Shown here in pieces: positions 8,640 through 17,632 of a stretch of DNA of 64,000 bases. How positions within the stretch are numbered: position 1 is the first letter of the stretch; each line of letters starts with the position of its first letter. The translations under genes were made by a program, and so were the position numbers. The DNA is taken from positions 1 through 64,000 of the forward strand of contig CATLTV010000005.1 of assembly GCA_950059285.1 (NCBI GenBank). Direction: 5' to 3'. The notes under the pieces are model-generated. The model had not been told where the DNA came from, searched no databases, and was given only the letters and a program-made list of their open reading frames with translations. This DNA is from an uncultured Pseudomonadota bacterium. GTDB taxonomy: Bacteria; Myxococcota_A; Bradymonadia; Bradymonadales; Bradymonadaceae.

Positions 8640-9488
8640 TCATTCATTCTTGTGAGAAATCCCTACACTCCAGGTTGTTCCAGGAGCGTTATTTTTGGAC
8701 CAGAGCATCGGGTCAGCAGTCATCTCAAGCCAGAAGTTATTCGCAAGATGAATTGCCACAGCAGGTCCCACGGTCAGAAAACTCTGCGTCACGAGATCAT
8801 CTGTAGGAGAGTACACGCCATTGATATTTCCAGCGATGAGTATGCGTTTTGCGAAGGTATAACCAACCTGCGCACGAAAGGTGACACCATCCGCGAACTC
8901 AAGGCCATTGCCCTGCCCATAAAAGAACTCGGTGCGCCTGCGATAGCCCACCTCACCCAAAAAATAGATTGGTTTTGGCCACAGTGATCCACCCACAGAA
9001 AGCCAGGTGGTCAGATCCACCTGTCCATCGCCAAGCGCGGGGAAGTTCTGAGCGTTCACACCACCTGCCCCCTGTACATCGTAGAGCGGGATCTTTCCCT
9101 CAAGACGTAATGCCCAGGGGAGCTGACCGATCTTGAAGGGTGTGCTCTGCACACCAAGCAACACATCACCCAGCCCCACGGTGGCATACTTGGTAGAGGA
9201 AGATGAGAAGGCATTGCGCGAAAACGTCCAGGGCAAGAAGAGCTGCACATGTAAGTTCTTCGCCAATCCAAACTCACCATAAAGAGCCGAGGTCATGGCG
9301 AGGTAGTCCGTGCCCTGAACACGCTCTCCAGAGGGCGCGACAAAGGTGTTGGAGCGAAAATACAACTCGCTGAATTTCAAGTAATATTTACCCTTCTCCT
9401 TGGTCCATGGCCCTGCCATGGCAGCAGAGGGCAAACACCACACGAAGACCACCCATATCCAAAATATCGCTCTGTTTCGATGACGCAC
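8640..9488 (-). CDS. Outer-membrane beta-barrel protein
   Basis: 282 residues. GTG start at 9488, chosen because GGAG lies 5 nt upstream. The cleaved signal peptide is IFWIWVVFVWCLPSAAMA. The mature protein has repeated short amphipathic strands separated by polar turns (GKYYLKFSELYFRSN, LHVQLFLPWTFS, LPWALRLEGKIPLY, RAQVGYTFAKRILIAGNINGVY), as in transporter-like barrels or MetA-pathway-type phenol-degradation porins. No named family is recognised. It is followed by the DUF547 lipoprotein and preceded by a long hairpin at 9566-9632. Confidence 0.7.
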   Translation of the reverse strand: MRHRNRAIFWIWVVFVWCLPSAAMAGPWTKEKGKYYLKFSELYFRSNTFVAPSGERVQGTDYLAMTSALYGEFGLAKNLHVQLFLPWTFSRNAFSSSSTKYATVGLGDVLLGVQSTPFKIGQLPWALRLEGKIPLYDVQGAGGVNAQNFPALGDGQVDLTTWLSVGGSLWPKPIYFLGEVGYRRRTEFFYGQGNGLEFADGVTFRAQVGYTFAKRILIAGNINGVYSPTDDLVTQSFLTVGPAVAIHLANNFWLEMTADPMLWSKNNAPGTTWSVGISHKNE

Positions 9489-9565
9489 AATATCTCCAGC
9501 GCAGTCTTCATCACTCCATTCATCGCAATCACTTCATTTTACCAATGTGCATCACATAGACAAAG

Positions 9566-9632
9566 GTTCAAAAAAAGAAGCGGGGGCGGCTAAATGTTTA
9601 AACATTTAGCCGCCCCCGCTTCTTTTTTGAAC
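9566..9632. terminator. Very long inverted repeat (29-bp perfect stem) after the 434-residue lipoprotein gene
   Basis: Perfect symmetry runs over 9571-9628 around GTTTAAAC. The core is GCGGGGGCGGC and its complement, with A6 and T6 outer arms. One bulge allows a further GTTC/GAAC pairing. It lies 19 nt beyond the stop of the minus-strand gene at 9651, so a terminator is the likely role. The A/T outer arms would let it work in both directions. Confidence 0.85.
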
Positions 9633-9650
9633 GACGCTTACCTTGCAAGA

Positions 9651-10955
9651 TCATTGTTCCACGAGTCGAATCGCAACCAGTTCAAGGCGATCATCCTTGA
9701 GGTGTTGGCGCAGCGCGATCAGCTCACCGTCCACGACCTTCATACCATAGCGCCCGATCAACATGGTGTCCTCATCGGACAGCGTATATCTGGCGATCTC
9801 ATCACCTGTAGTGGTGTTCAACACAATGAGCTCTGCGCCGAGTTTGGAGAGCAATCCAAAGCGATCCTCGCCAAGCCAGATGCCAAAGGAGCCAAGGCCC
9901 TGAACCTTGTTGACCTCCATCTGCATGATCTCATCGCCCGTTGCAAAGTCGAGCGTGACGAGCATCTGACCTGAATTTTTGGGAGACTGGAGCAGCAACA
10001 GCGCCTGTTTTCCAGAAGGAGACAACATGATGTCAAAGCTTGCAGGATGGCAGAAGATCTCCTCGATCTGCATTCGTGGCATCTCCACACCAAAGAGGCA
10101 GGTTTCAGAGCCACGCGCTTGTTTTCCGAACGCGTAAAGTGTGCGTGAGTCATGGGACCACACGGGAGTTCGCAAGCCATCACGCACACGACTTAATGCG
10201 TGGTGTTTAAGATCGTCCGTGCCTGCGACTCGAAGCACATAACCGATCTGTCGGCCTGGCAGCGCATATTCAGAGCTACCACCGATCCATGCGATCCATT
10301 TACCATCAGGAGAGAAGCTTGGGTGATAGCTTGCACGCAGGCCATAATCAAGGCGGCTGCTCTTTTTGGACATGGCGTTGAGCATCATCAACCAGTCGCC
10401 ATCACGCCCATCGCCTGGCTGCTGACCATAGATCACCATGCTGAGATCGGGCGAAGGAAGAACGCCAAGAGGAGGAGACGCCTCTTTGTAGGACCAACCA
10501 CCCACAGCATGAATCAACGAGGCATAACGAAGCAGATCACTGGAAAAAGCGCCATCCATGCCACGGAAGCTTGGATAGCCAAGGACCATATCACGCGCAT
10601 TTTCTTCGGTGGCATCCCAGCTTTCGGAGAGTTTGCCTGAACCAAGATCAATCTGTTGAATGGTTAATCGTGGGTTATCCTGTTGGCGATCTTTGAGCAG
10701 AAGGATTGCTTTTTTGGATGAGGAGTCCACCCCAACCAGAGAGACGCCCCAGGGAGCAGCAGGCCAGTCAATGTGATGGATCACACGCAGACTACCAAGT
10801 TCCAAACGAGGTGATTGAGATGGTTTGGGGGTCGTGGCAGCGACAGGTTTATCCTCGACCTGAGGGGTTGAGGATGAAGGGGCATGGGTCTTACAGGAGA
10901 GGACAAAAAGCAAAGGGAGCAGCGCGAGGCTTCTTTGGAGGAGTGGGGTAGTCAT
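9651..10955 (-). CDS. Lipoprotein with TolB/PD40-like beta-propeller
   Basis: 434 residues from ATG 10955 (a GTG directly before it is also in frame). The lipobox is VLSC. A Ser/Pro/Thr-rich tether follows to about residue 55. The rest reads as repeated propeller blades: FSPDGKWIAWIGG, TPVWSHDSRTLYAFG, LSPSGKQALLLLQS, all close to the PD40 consensus (SPDG...IAF). Such propellers usually bind proteins or peptidoglycan-associated partners at the outer membrane. It stands alone between mglA and a long terminator. The family call is from the blade motif; the role is unknown. Confidence 0.75.
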   Translation of the reverse strand: MTTPLLQRSLALLPLLFVLSCKTHAPSSSTPQVEDKPVAATTPKPSQSPRLELGSLRVIHHIDWPAAPWGVSLVGVDSSSKKAILLLKDRQQDNPRLTIQQIDLGSGKLSESWDATEENARDMVLGYPSFRGMDGAFSSDLLRYASLIHAVGGWSYKEASPPLGVLPSPDLSMVIYGQQPGDGRDGDWLMMLNAMSKKSSRLDYGLRASYHPSFSPDGKWIAWIGGSSEYALPGRQIGYVLRVAGTDDLKHHALSRVRDGLRTPVWSHDSRTLYAFGKQARGSETCLFGVEMPRMQIEEIFCHPASFDIMLSPSGKQALLLLQSPKNSGQMLVTLDFATGDEIMQMEVNKVQGLGSFGIWLGEDRFGLLSKLGAELIVLNTTTGDEIARYTLSDEDTMLIGRYGMKVVDGELIALRQHLKDDRLELVAIRLVEQ

Positions 10956-11129
10956 CACAAGCCATGGGGGTGGGGAAAAGGATCACAATGTGGTCAGATG
11001 TAGCACATCAAAAAAGGCGAGGACTCATTGACTTCTCGGGTGAGGGAAAAGTGAATGAGATCAGCTCGCCTGTGATCGTAGACAGAGGTTGAGAGCGCAA
11101 AGAAAGGGAGCGTCCTCAACCCTGTGAAA

Positions 11130-11726
11130 TTATTTAGTCTTTCGAAGTTCCATCAAGATCATCTTGACGACGCTCTTGAGGGTATCGAATACGCCAGGAC
11201 CATCGGGAGCGACTGCACAGGCTTCGTACTCGGGGTATTTTCCATCGGGGTTCAGATCAGCGCGAAGCTCTTCAAGAGGCATGGCAGTGGGGAGGTCCCG
11301 CTTGTTGTACTGAATACAGAAGGGGATCTTATCAATGTCATAACCATACGCCTGGAGGTTTTCTTTGAGGTCCTCCATGGAGATGATGTTGGCTTCTTTC
11401 CTGGCTCGCTGGCTATCAGCAACAAAGATCACGCCGTCAGCACCCTTCATGATCAACTTACGGCTTGCGCTGTAGAAGAGCTGACCAGGTACGGAGTACA
11501 GGTGCAAACGAGTCTTGAAGCCACGAATCGCGGGAAGACTTAACGGAAGGAAGTCAAAGAAAAGTGTACGTTCTTGCTTTGTTTCCAGACTGATCAATTT
11601 ACCACGGGCATCGGGGTTGGTGCCTGAATAGATAAATTTGATGTTCGTCGTCTTACCGCAGAGACCTGGACCGTAGTACACGATCTTCAAAATGATCTCT
11701 CGCTGCGCGTAGTTAATAAACGACAT
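11130..11726 (-). CDS. mglA: Ras-like GTPase MglA
   Basis: 198 residues, matching Myxococcus MglA in length and along the chain. The P-loop is GPGLCGKTTN, the switch-I region is FFDFLPLSLPAIRGFKTRLH, and the variant switch-II motif is YSVPGQ (MglA-type TVPGQ instead of DxxGQ). The base-recognition motif is NKRDLP. In Myxococcus, MglA-GTP marks the leading pole and drives both motility systems. Its GAP, MglB, is encoded 302 nt upstream on the same strand. GGTGAG precedes the ATG. Some relatives have other polarity or predation roles, so motility itself is not proven. Confidence 0.95.
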   Translation of the reverse strand: MSFINYAQREIILKIVYYGPGLCGKTTNIKFIYSGTNPDARGKLISLETKQERTLFFDFLPLSLPAIRGFKTRLHLYSVPGQLFYSASRKLIMKGADGVIFVADSQRARKEANIISMEDLKENLQAYGYDIDKIPFCIQYNKRDLPTAMPLEELRADLNPDGKYPEYEACAVAPDGPGVFDTLKSVVKMILMELRKTK

Positions 11727-12028
11727 ACGACTTACTCACCCTTGTGTCTTGGTTTGATCTCAACATGATGTGTGGTCTGAGATCTCGCCTCTTTTCCTGA
11801 AGTTTGTCAGCACACCCTGCATCCAGAGGACTGACGCCATTGTATCTCGTTTGAGATGACCGTCAGACCAAGCCTAACAAGCCATCGCCATTGGCAAAAG
11901 TTTTTTGTGCGATTACTTCCTGCCTCACCAGGTGTGACAGGCACTCACGCTCCACAGTCACCAATAAATGTCTTACGATTCCAGATCTTATCATCGAAAC
12001 AAAACCGTAAAACTTTCTCTCAACATTC
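11727..12028 (-). other. 302-nt gap between mglB and mglA
   Basis: No gene is seen here. A weak imperfect hairpin (TGCCT...AGGCA near 11921-11944) has no T-run. In Myxococcus the two genes form a tight operon, so the gap may hold an mglA promoter or a processing site. I could not pick a convincing -35/-10 pair. Confidence 0.3.
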
Positions 12029-12505
12029 TTAAAATGTATCGTTGAACAAGCTGTCGATGTCATCATCGGTGATCTCTCCGAAGATGTCGAGCTTTTGATC
12101 CTCATTGGCCATACGTGCCTGGATCTTTTCATAGACTGCCATCATATCCTTGTACGTACGCTTGACGCGCAACCTCACAAGGCCAAGGCTTGAACGATCG
12201 TCAAAGATCACAACCAGAATCAACGCTCCTGCAATCACCGAGATGTGCACGTGGCTATGTGTGCCCTCGTGGAAGTGAACAGGAAACTCCTCCTCACCCA
12301 ACATCTGCGCCAGACCACCTGTCGCCGCAGTACTACCCGCGACCAAGCTCGCCAAACCCGTCGTATCAATGCCTGCCGTCTCACCTGTCGATGTGACTAA
12401 CTGCCCATCCTTGTCGACCACAAAAATTGCTTTGGCAAGAGCATCCCTCGCCAATCGCTCACTGATCTCGGTCAGCTGCTGATGCTCTTCCTCATATATG
12501 ACCAT
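12029..12505 (-). CDS. mglB: Roadblock/LC7 GTPase-activating protein MglB
   Basis: 158 residues, the length of Myxococcus MglB. The Roadblock/LC7 fold runs through IFVVDKDGQLVTSTGE, IDTTGLASLVAGSTAATGG, FPVHFHEG and LILVVIFDDRSSLGLVRLRV. The C-terminal EITDDDIDSLFND matches the MglB tail helix that contacts MglA. MglB stimulates GTP hydrolysis by MglA and sits at the lagging pole. ATG 12505 follows AGGAGT at a 7-nt spacing. It is transcribed ahead of mglA and divergently from nadC. Confidence 0.95.
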   Translation of the reverse strand: MVIYEEEHQQLTEISERLARDALAKAIFVVDKDGQLVTSTGETAGIDTTGLASLVAGSTAATGGLAQMLGEEEFPVHFHEGTHSHVHISVIAGALILVVIFDDRSSLGLVRLRVKRTYKDMMAVYEKIQARMANEDQKLDIFGEITDDDIDSLFNDTF

Positions 12506-12873
12506 CGAAGGACTCCTGCGTCTTGCTACCTTCGAACCTGTTCGGTTGCTGTAAACGTCTCTAAAATTCAGAACGGTTTGCTGCTCAAGATCCAGTCACG
12601 ATCTCCAAACAATCTCAAACCGTTACACACTCTAACATCTCTTGTTGTGTCCTATTGACAACGCTGCTCTGGACACCACCTTACCAAAAATCAGATGGCT
12701 TTTTTACCCAAAAATTGGCTTTTTGTTCGGACCTCTCTGTCCAGACCTAAAACACAACCTCTTCCTCGATGCAGCCACCTCGTCTCACGACACTAACACA
12801 CTCCTTTGAACTCTGGCAATTAATCAACTCAAGTGTTTTTATTTCTCTCTTCTCCCTATGCCCAAAGTTTTCC

Positions 12874-12903
12874 TTGGCTTTCACAAACTTCACACGATAT
12901 AAA
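12874..12903 (+). promoter_or_regulatory. Possible nadC promoter
   Basis: TTGGCT (12874-12879), an 18-nt spacer and TATAAA (12898-12903) lie 60 nt before the nadC ATG. The 12506-12962 divergent gap is otherwise pyrimidine-rich with no gene. It also holds a widely spaced ACGGTTTG/CAAACCGT repeat near 12572-12635 that may be chance. Confidence 0.4.
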
Positions 12904-12962
12904 TCCTCCCACTCTCGCTTTTCTCCCCTTATCCCCCCTTACACACACAGATAAAACACGCC

Positions 12963-13814
12963 ATGTCACTCTTTATTAGCCCTCATATCCGACGCCTGAT
13001 TGACCTCTCCCTTGATGAAGACCAGATCGGCGCTGACTTTACCTCCGCCGCCTTCTTTGCTGAGTCCTCCAACAAGGCCTACTTCATCGCCAAATCCGAT
13101 CTTGTCGTCGCCTCTCTCGATATCATCCCTGCGGTCTTCCATCGTGTAGACCCTGCGCTCCACTTTGAGCCCCTCTGCAAGGACGGCGATGTCATCAAAA
13201 AAGGCACCATCCTCGCCAGAGCACATGGCCCCACCATCTCGCTGCTCCGCGCTGAACGCTCCGCGCTCAACTTCTTCCAACGTGCTTGTGGTATCGCCAC
13301 AAAAACACACACCTTTGTAAAAACTCTTGATAATTCTTCCATCCGCATCGCCGACACCCGCAAAACCCTCCCCGGTTATCGCGAGCTCGACAAGTATGCA
13401 GTCTCATGTGGACAGGGCTTTAACCACCGCTTCGCTCTCTCTGGTGGCATCATGCTCAAGGACAACCACATCGCCGCTGCTCAGGGCGACGTCAAAAAAG
13501 CGATCGACAAGGTCAAAGCCATCGCGCCTCATACCCTCAAGATTGAAGTCGAAGTCGAACGCATCGAACAAATTCAACCTGCCATCGATGCAGGCGCTGA
13601 AATCATCATGCTCGACAATATGACCACAAAAGACATGCACGAAGCCTCCGCGCTCATTCGTAAAAATAACCCACGCATCATCATTGAAGTCAGCGGCAAC
13701 GTCACGCTCGATCGCCTCCCTGAACTTGGCACCATCGATGTTGATGTCATCTCCACAGGCGCGATCACGCACTCCATCGAAGCTGCTGATATCTCAATGA
13801 AATTTGAAAAATAA
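12963..13814 (+). CDS. nadC: Nicotinate-nucleotide pyrophosphorylase (carboxylating)
   Basis: 283 residues. It converts quinolinate and PRPP to nicotinate mononucleotide, CO2 and PPi in de novo NAD synthesis. The type-II phosphoribosyltransferase signature is clear: ADTRKTLPGYRELDKYAV, then GGIMLKDNHIAA, IEVEVERIEQIQPAIDAGAE and IMLDNM, followed by IEVSGNVTLDRL and the C-terminal DVISTGAITHS. It starts a run with birA (3-nt gap) and the M20 gene (15-nt gap). The salvage half of NAD metabolism lies apart at 54.5-59.6 kb. No Shine-Dalgarno sequence is seen. Confidence 0.97.
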   Translation: MSLFISPHIRRLIDLSLDEDQIGADFTSAAFFAESSNKAYFIAKSDLVVASLDIIPAVFHRVDPALHFEPLCKDGDVIKKGTILARAHGPTISLLRAERSALNFFQRACGIATKTHTFVKTLDNSSIRIADTRKTLPGYRELDKYAVSCGQGFNHRFALSGGIMLKDNHIAAAQGDVKKAIDKVKAIAPHTLKIEVEVERIEQIQPAIDAGAEIIMLDNMTTKDMHEASALIRKNNPRIIIEVSGNVTLDRLPELGTIDVDVISTGAITHSIEAADISMKFEK

Positions 13815-13817
13815 GTC

Positions 13818-14600
13818 ATGTCACACACACTCCCCCCCATTCAACTTTTCAAGTCCACGCCCTCCACCAATGACCTCGCCATTGCGGCTGCAAAAACCAA
13901 CCCGCCGCATGGCTCCTGTTGGGTCGCTGATCAACAAACCAAGGGGCGTGGCCGACGCCAGTCCTCTGGAGAGAGCCGACCCTGGTTCTCTCCGCCTGGC
14001 AAAAACCTCTACCTCTCCCTCTTTGTTCGCCATCACCTGCCCCCTCACCTCGTCAGCACGCTCACACTCGCGGCTGCTCTTGGGGCCTGGCGAGCGATCA
14101 ATCCTTTGCTTGAACAAAAAGGTGAAGAGGTGCAGGATAAGTTGCTGATCAAGTGGCCAAATGACCTCTACATCGCACACAAAAAGCTCGGTGGAATCCT
14201 CTCCGAGGGTGTCATGGTCAACAACAAACTCGACACTGTCGTGATCGGGATTGGCCTCAATATCAACCTCTCCTCCGAAGATCTCCCCGATGAACTCAAG
14301 GACATCGCCACGAGCCTACAGATTGCAACCTCATCGACGCATGATCGACTGAGCCTTGCTCACACCCTTCGCGATGAACTCCTCCTTGCCTGCACTCAGC
14401 TTGAACAGCTCGGGCTCCCCTTCATCATCAAGAACCTACAACCCATCGACCAAACCATCGGACGCTCTGTCTCGACCACCGTCAACGGACAACCTCAACA
14501 GGGCACATCCCTTGGTATTGCACCCTCGGGCGGACTCCTCATTCAACTCACCACAGGACAAACCATCGAGGTTCAGTCCGGTGAGGTCCTCTTTATCTGA
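13818..14600 (+). CDS. birA: Biotin--[acetyl-CoA-carboxylase] ligase
   Basis: 260 residues. It activates biotin as biotinyl-AMP and attaches it to the carrier lysine of carboxylases. The ligase signatures are STNDLA near the start, GRGRRQSSGE followed by W (biotinyl-AMP loop), and KWPNDLYIAHKKLGGILSEG, with a C-terminal SH3-like part (SVSTTVNGQPQQGTSLGIA...). It lacks the N-terminal helix-turn-helix of E. coli BirA, so it should be an enzyme without repressor activity. It sits between nadC and an M20 amidohydrolase in a tight run. Confidence 0.94.
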   Translation: MSHTLPPIQLFKSTPSTNDLAIAAAKTNPPHGSCWVADQQTKGRGRRQSSGESRPWFSPPGKNLYLSLFVRHHLPPHLVSTLTLAAALGAWRAINPLLEQKGEEVQDKLLIKWPNDLYIAHKKLGGILSEGVMVNNKLDTVVIGIGLNINLSSEDLPDELKDIATSLQIATSSTHDRLSLAHTLRDELLLACTQLEQLGLPFIIKNLQPIDQTIGRSVSTTVNGQPQQGTSLGIAPSGGLLIQLTTGQTIEVQSGEVLFI

Positions 14601-14615
14601 GACTGGCATAACCTC

Positions 14616-15839
14616 ATGAACACACCAAAAATAAACACTATAAACCAAGAAGATACAGACACACTCATTCGTATTCGCCGTTACTTACATGCGCACCCCG
14701 AGCTCTCATTTGAAGAGAGCAATACGGCCAATTACATTGAGCAACAACTCGCCTCCTTTGGCATCGAATCCGTCACACGTTGTGCAGAGACAGGCGTCAT
14801 CGCCCTGATTCAAGGCGCTCACCCTGGACCCACGCTCGCTTTTCGTGGTGACATCGACGCGCTCCCCATCATTGAAGACAGCGACAAACCCTATTGCAGC
14901 ACCTCTCCTGGTGTCATGCACGCGTGCGGACATGATGTACACACCACACTTGGGCTTGGCGTCGCACAGCAACTTTACAAGCAGCGTGATCAACTCCACG
15001 GCACCATCAAGCTCATCTTCCAACCTGCCGAAGAAGCTCCTCCGCAAAATGAACCCATCGGCGCAGCACGTATGGTCCATGAAGGCGCGCTCGAAAACCC
15101 CGATGTTGACGCCATCTTCGCCTTTCACTGCATGCCCACGCTTGACGTTGGAAAAATCGGCTTTACACAAGGTCCTGTCTGGGCAGGCAGTGATCTCGTT
15201 GAAATCACCCTTCGAGGCAAAAAAACCCACGCGGCTTACCCTCACTCCGGGCGAGATGCCATCGTCGCAGCAAGCCAGCTCGTGATGGCCCTCCAGACCA
15301 TCACATCACGCCTGATCGACACACGCCAACCTACCGTACTGAGCTTTGGTAAAATCGAAGCGGGTGAGTCCTATAATATCATCGCGGACACAGCAAAACT
15401 GACAGGGATCTTGCGCTCACTTTCAAGCGAAGCCTCTCAAATCGCGCACACCGAGATCGACCGCATCACACACGGTATCGCACAGGCCACAGGTACCACC
15501 GCCGAGATCACGATCACAAAGGGTGCAAGACTCGTTGCGAACAACGTCAACCTTGAAGCTCGCTGCGTGCAACACATGCGCGAAGCACTTGGCGATCAGG
15601 CACTTGTTCACCACTTACCACAGCTTGGCGCAGAGGATTTCGCAGCATTCTCGCAAGCCGTACCTGCATGTTACCTTTTCCTCGGTATTCGCAATGAATC
15701 CAAGGGAATAACGCACATGCTTCACACACCAAAGTTCGATGTGGATGAAGACTGCATCTCACTTGGTGTGCAGGCCATGTCACACGCCATGCTCCAGATC
15801 GGACAACGCTGGGATGACCTCTCCCTGAATCAGAACTGA
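14616..15839 (+). CDS. M20-family amidohydrolase (N-acyl amino acid / hippurate hydrolase type)
   Basis: 407 residues. It is a di-metal peptidase-fold amidohydrolase of the M20D group, which cleaves N-acyl amino acids, hippurate or IAA conjugates. Visible features are RRYLHAHPELSFEE at the start, AFRGDIDALPI, the metal ligands in HACGHDVHTT, QPAEEAPP with the catalytic Glu pair, FHCMPTLDVGKIG, the dimerisation domain from about 185, and the late metal ligand in a GAEDFAAFS context. It may be co-transcribed with nadC-birA. The natural substrate cannot be read from sequence. Confidence 0.88.
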   Translation: MNTPKINTINQEDTDTLIRIRRYLHAHPELSFEESNTANYIEQQLASFGIESVTRCAETGVIALIQGAHPGPTLAFRGDIDALPIIEDSDKPYCSTSPGVMHACGHDVHTTLGLGVAQQLYKQRDQLHGTIKLIFQPAEEAPPQNEPIGAARMVHEGALENPDVDAIFAFHCMPTLDVGKIGFTQGPVWAGSDLVEITLRGKKTHAAYPHSGRDAIVAASQLVMALQTITSRLIDTRQPTVLSFGKIEAGESYNIIADTAKLTGILRSLSSEASQIAHTEIDRITHGIAQATGTTAEITITKGARLVANNVNLEARCVQHMREALGDQALVHHLPQLGAEDFAAFSQAVPACYLFLGIRNESKGITHMLHTPKFDVDEDCISLGVQAMSHAMLQIGQRWDDLSLNQN

Positions 15840-15984
15840 TTTGGATTTACTCGCCAAGTGGTGTATGTAGCTTCTCTGTACTCGCGTGAACGCGTGGCGT
15901 TCACTGAACACGCTAACTTTTAATCTATCAATCGATCGTTCCACGATCATTTTGATCTGGGAACTTCTCTCCACGGAGCTTATA

Positions 15985-16299
15985 ATGAGAAACGACATGA
16001 ACGGCATCGTGCGCCAAGCACAGAAGATGCAAAACCAAATCTCCAAAGTTCAAGAAGATTTTGGAACCAAAAAAGTAGAAGCCTCCACTGGTGGCGGCAT
16101 GGTCACAGCCGTGGTGAACGGAAAGCGCGAACTCCTCGCGCTCAAAATTAACCCCGAGGTGGTCGACGCTGAAGACGTGGCGCTTCTTGAAGATATGGTC
16201 GTTGGTGCTATCAACCAGGCAATGCAAAATGCCGATGATATGCTCAACTCCGAGATCGAAAAAATCACTGGTGGATTCAACATCCCAGGTCTCTTCTAA
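15985..16299 (+). CDS. ybaB: YbaB/EbfC family nucleoid-associated protein
   Basis: 104 residues from ATG 15985 (CGGAG 7 nt upstream). It is a small DNA-binding dimer with the family core AQKMQNQISKVQEDF, VEASTGGGMVTAVVNGKRELLALKINPEVV, EDMVVGAINQAMQNAD and the C-terminal GGFNIPGLF. It lies directly before recR as in most bacteria, but the usual upstream dnaX is absent here and an amidohydrolase takes its place. A 19-bp hairpin separates it from recR. A small GTGAACGC/GCGTTCAC hairpin lies upstream at 15886-15904. Confidence 0.93.
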   Translation: MRNDMNGIVRQAQKMQNQISKVQEDFGTKKVEASTGGGMVTAVVNGKRELLALKINPEVVDAEDVALLEDMVVGAINQAMQNADDMLNSEIEKITGGFNIPGLF

Positions 16300-16312
16300 G
16301 TCTTGATTTCAG

Positions 16313-16364
16313 GACAAAAAGAAAGCCAGTGATTTTGTACAAAATCACTGGCTTTCTCTTTTTC
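16313..16364. terminator. Hairpin terminator between ybaB and recR
   Basis: A perfect 19-bp self-complementary stretch at 16320-16357 centres on TTGTACAA, with A-rich sequence before and CTCTTTTTC after. It starts 20 nt past the ybaB stop. It should end ybaB transcription, at least partly, so recR may need its own promoter or read-through. Confidence 0.8.
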
Positions 16365-16397
16365 TTGTGCACAGCCATTATCAATGGAGCTCACACC

Positions 16398-17024
16398 ATG
16401 AAGACCGCAGATCCTATTACAGACCTTATTAACAACCTCTCCAAACTCCCTGGCATCGGCGAACGCACCGCCTCAAGACTTGCGTTCTTCATCCTCAATC
16501 AACCTGAAGAGCTGGCAAAAAACCTCGCCGAGTCACTCACCAACGTCAAAGACAAGATCGGTCTCTGCAAGCGCTGCTGCAACCTCACCGAAGGCGACTA
16601 CTGCTCCATCTGCATGAACGTCAAACGCGACCGCGACAAGATCTGTGTTGTGGAGAGCGCACCCGATCTGCGTGCCATTGAAAACACTGGCGAATTTCGT
16701 GGCACCTATCATGTACTCCATGGACTGATTAGCCCACTGGAGGGGATTGGCCCCGATGACCTCCGCATCGCAGAACTTCTTCGACGTCTTCAAGGCGCAC
16801 AGGAAGACGAGCCACCCGAAATTGCCGAGGACATCACCGAGGTGATCCTTGCAACTAGCCCTTCTGTCGATGGTGAAGCCACGTCGCTCTACCTCACAAG
16901 ACTCCTCAAACCAATGGGCATCAAGGTCTCAAGGATCGCCAGCGGCGTCCCCATTGGCTCTGATCTTGAGTACACTGACCGCATGACACTCTCCCGAGCA
17001 TTGCTTGAGAGGCGTGAGCTATAA
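16398..17024 (+). CDS. recR: Recombination mediator protein RecR
   Basis: 208 residues from ATG 16398 (GGAGC 8 nt upstream). It works with RecF/RecO to load RecA at gaps. The helix-hairpin-helix region is LPGIGERTASRLAFFIL, the C4 zinc finger is CKRCCNLTEGDYCSIC, the Toprim domain starts ICVVESAPDLRAIENT...YHVLHGLISPLEGIGP, and the C-terminal Walker-like part holds TRLLKPMGIKVSRIASGVPIGSDLEY. Domain order and length are normal. It is flanked on both sides by hairpin terminators. Confidence 0.97.
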   Translation: MKTADPITDLINNLSKLPGIGERTASRLAFFILNQPEELAKNLAESLTNVKDKIGLCKRCCNLTEGDYCSICMNVKRDRDKICVVESAPDLRAIENTGEFRGTYHVLHGLISPLEGIGPDDLRIAELLRRLQGAQEDEPPEIAEDITEVILATSPSVDGEATSLYLTRLLKPMGIKVSRIASGVPIGSDLEYTDRMTLSRALLERREL

Positions 17025-17044
17025 GCTCATCTCACACATTGAAC

Positions 17045-17098
17045 AGACACGAAAAAGAGTGTTATGATGACTCCATCATAACACTCTTTTTCGTGTCT
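17045..17098. terminator. 25-bp perfect hairpin after recR
   Basis: Arms 17045-17069 and 17074-17098 are exact complements with a 4-nt loop (ACTC). The stem contains GAAAAAGAGTG and its complement, so the exit side reads CACTCTTTTTCG. It begins 20 nt after the recR stop and ends 15 nt before the next ATG, so it may also shape the 5' end of the next mRNA. Confidence 0.82.
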
Positions 17099-17113
17099 AC
17101 TCGTGGTTCTCAA

Positions 17114-17632
17114 ATGAGCGAATATCTAGATAAAATCAATGAGATTGACTCTCAAATCGGACTGCTTGAACTTGATCTATGCACAGTTCAAACTCAAATC
17201 ACACCTGAAGAGCTTGAGCCGAAATCATTAACCACAATTTTTGCTGAGTTTATCCAGGCATGGTTCTCATTCTCTGTGTTGGGTGTGTTTCTCTATTACC
17301 TCGCCAATTCTGAGTTCCACACCACACCATCTCTGACCTTTCGGCAAGCCATCATCGCCTCCTCCTTTGGGGGATTGGCTCTCGCCATACTCTTTTATTA
17401 CGTGGGGCTCTACGGTTCATTTGTACGCCGAGAAAAGAAGTGGCACGCCTCGGATGAGTACAAAGAGCTTAAAGACAAAGAAGCCGAACTGACTCAGGAT
17501 ATACGCCTGCTACGCAGCAAGAAAGCGGCACAGCAAGTCAGGCTTAACGCTGAAATAAAAACACATGTTGGCCAAATATCAATCGCTCAAGCACCTGTAG
17601 GAGCGCTCACAGAAACGAATCACAATGATTGA
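17114..17632 (+). CDS. Coiled-coil/two-TM membrane protein, paralog A
   Basis: 172 residues from ATG 17114. No family is recognised. An N-terminal helix (MSEYLDKINEIDSQIGLLELDL) precedes TM1 (about 55-75) and TM2 (about 90-112, SSFGGLALAILFYYVGLYG). A charged coiled coil (EYKELKDKEAELTQDIRLLRSKK...) and the tail APVGALTETNHND follow. The next gene has the same plan and tail, so the two are a tandem duplication. The reading frames overlap by 8 nt, which suggests translational coupling. Both ends of the protein are probably cytoplasmic. The function is unknown. Confidence 0.7.
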   Translation: MSEYLDKINEIDSQIGLLELDLCTVQTQITPEELEPKSLTTIFAEFIQAWFSFSVLGVFLYYLANSEFHTTPSLTFRQAIIASSFGGLALAILFYYVGLYGSFVRREKKWHASDEYKELKDKEAELTQDIRLLRSKKAAQQVRLNAEIKTHVGQISIAQAPVGALTETNHND

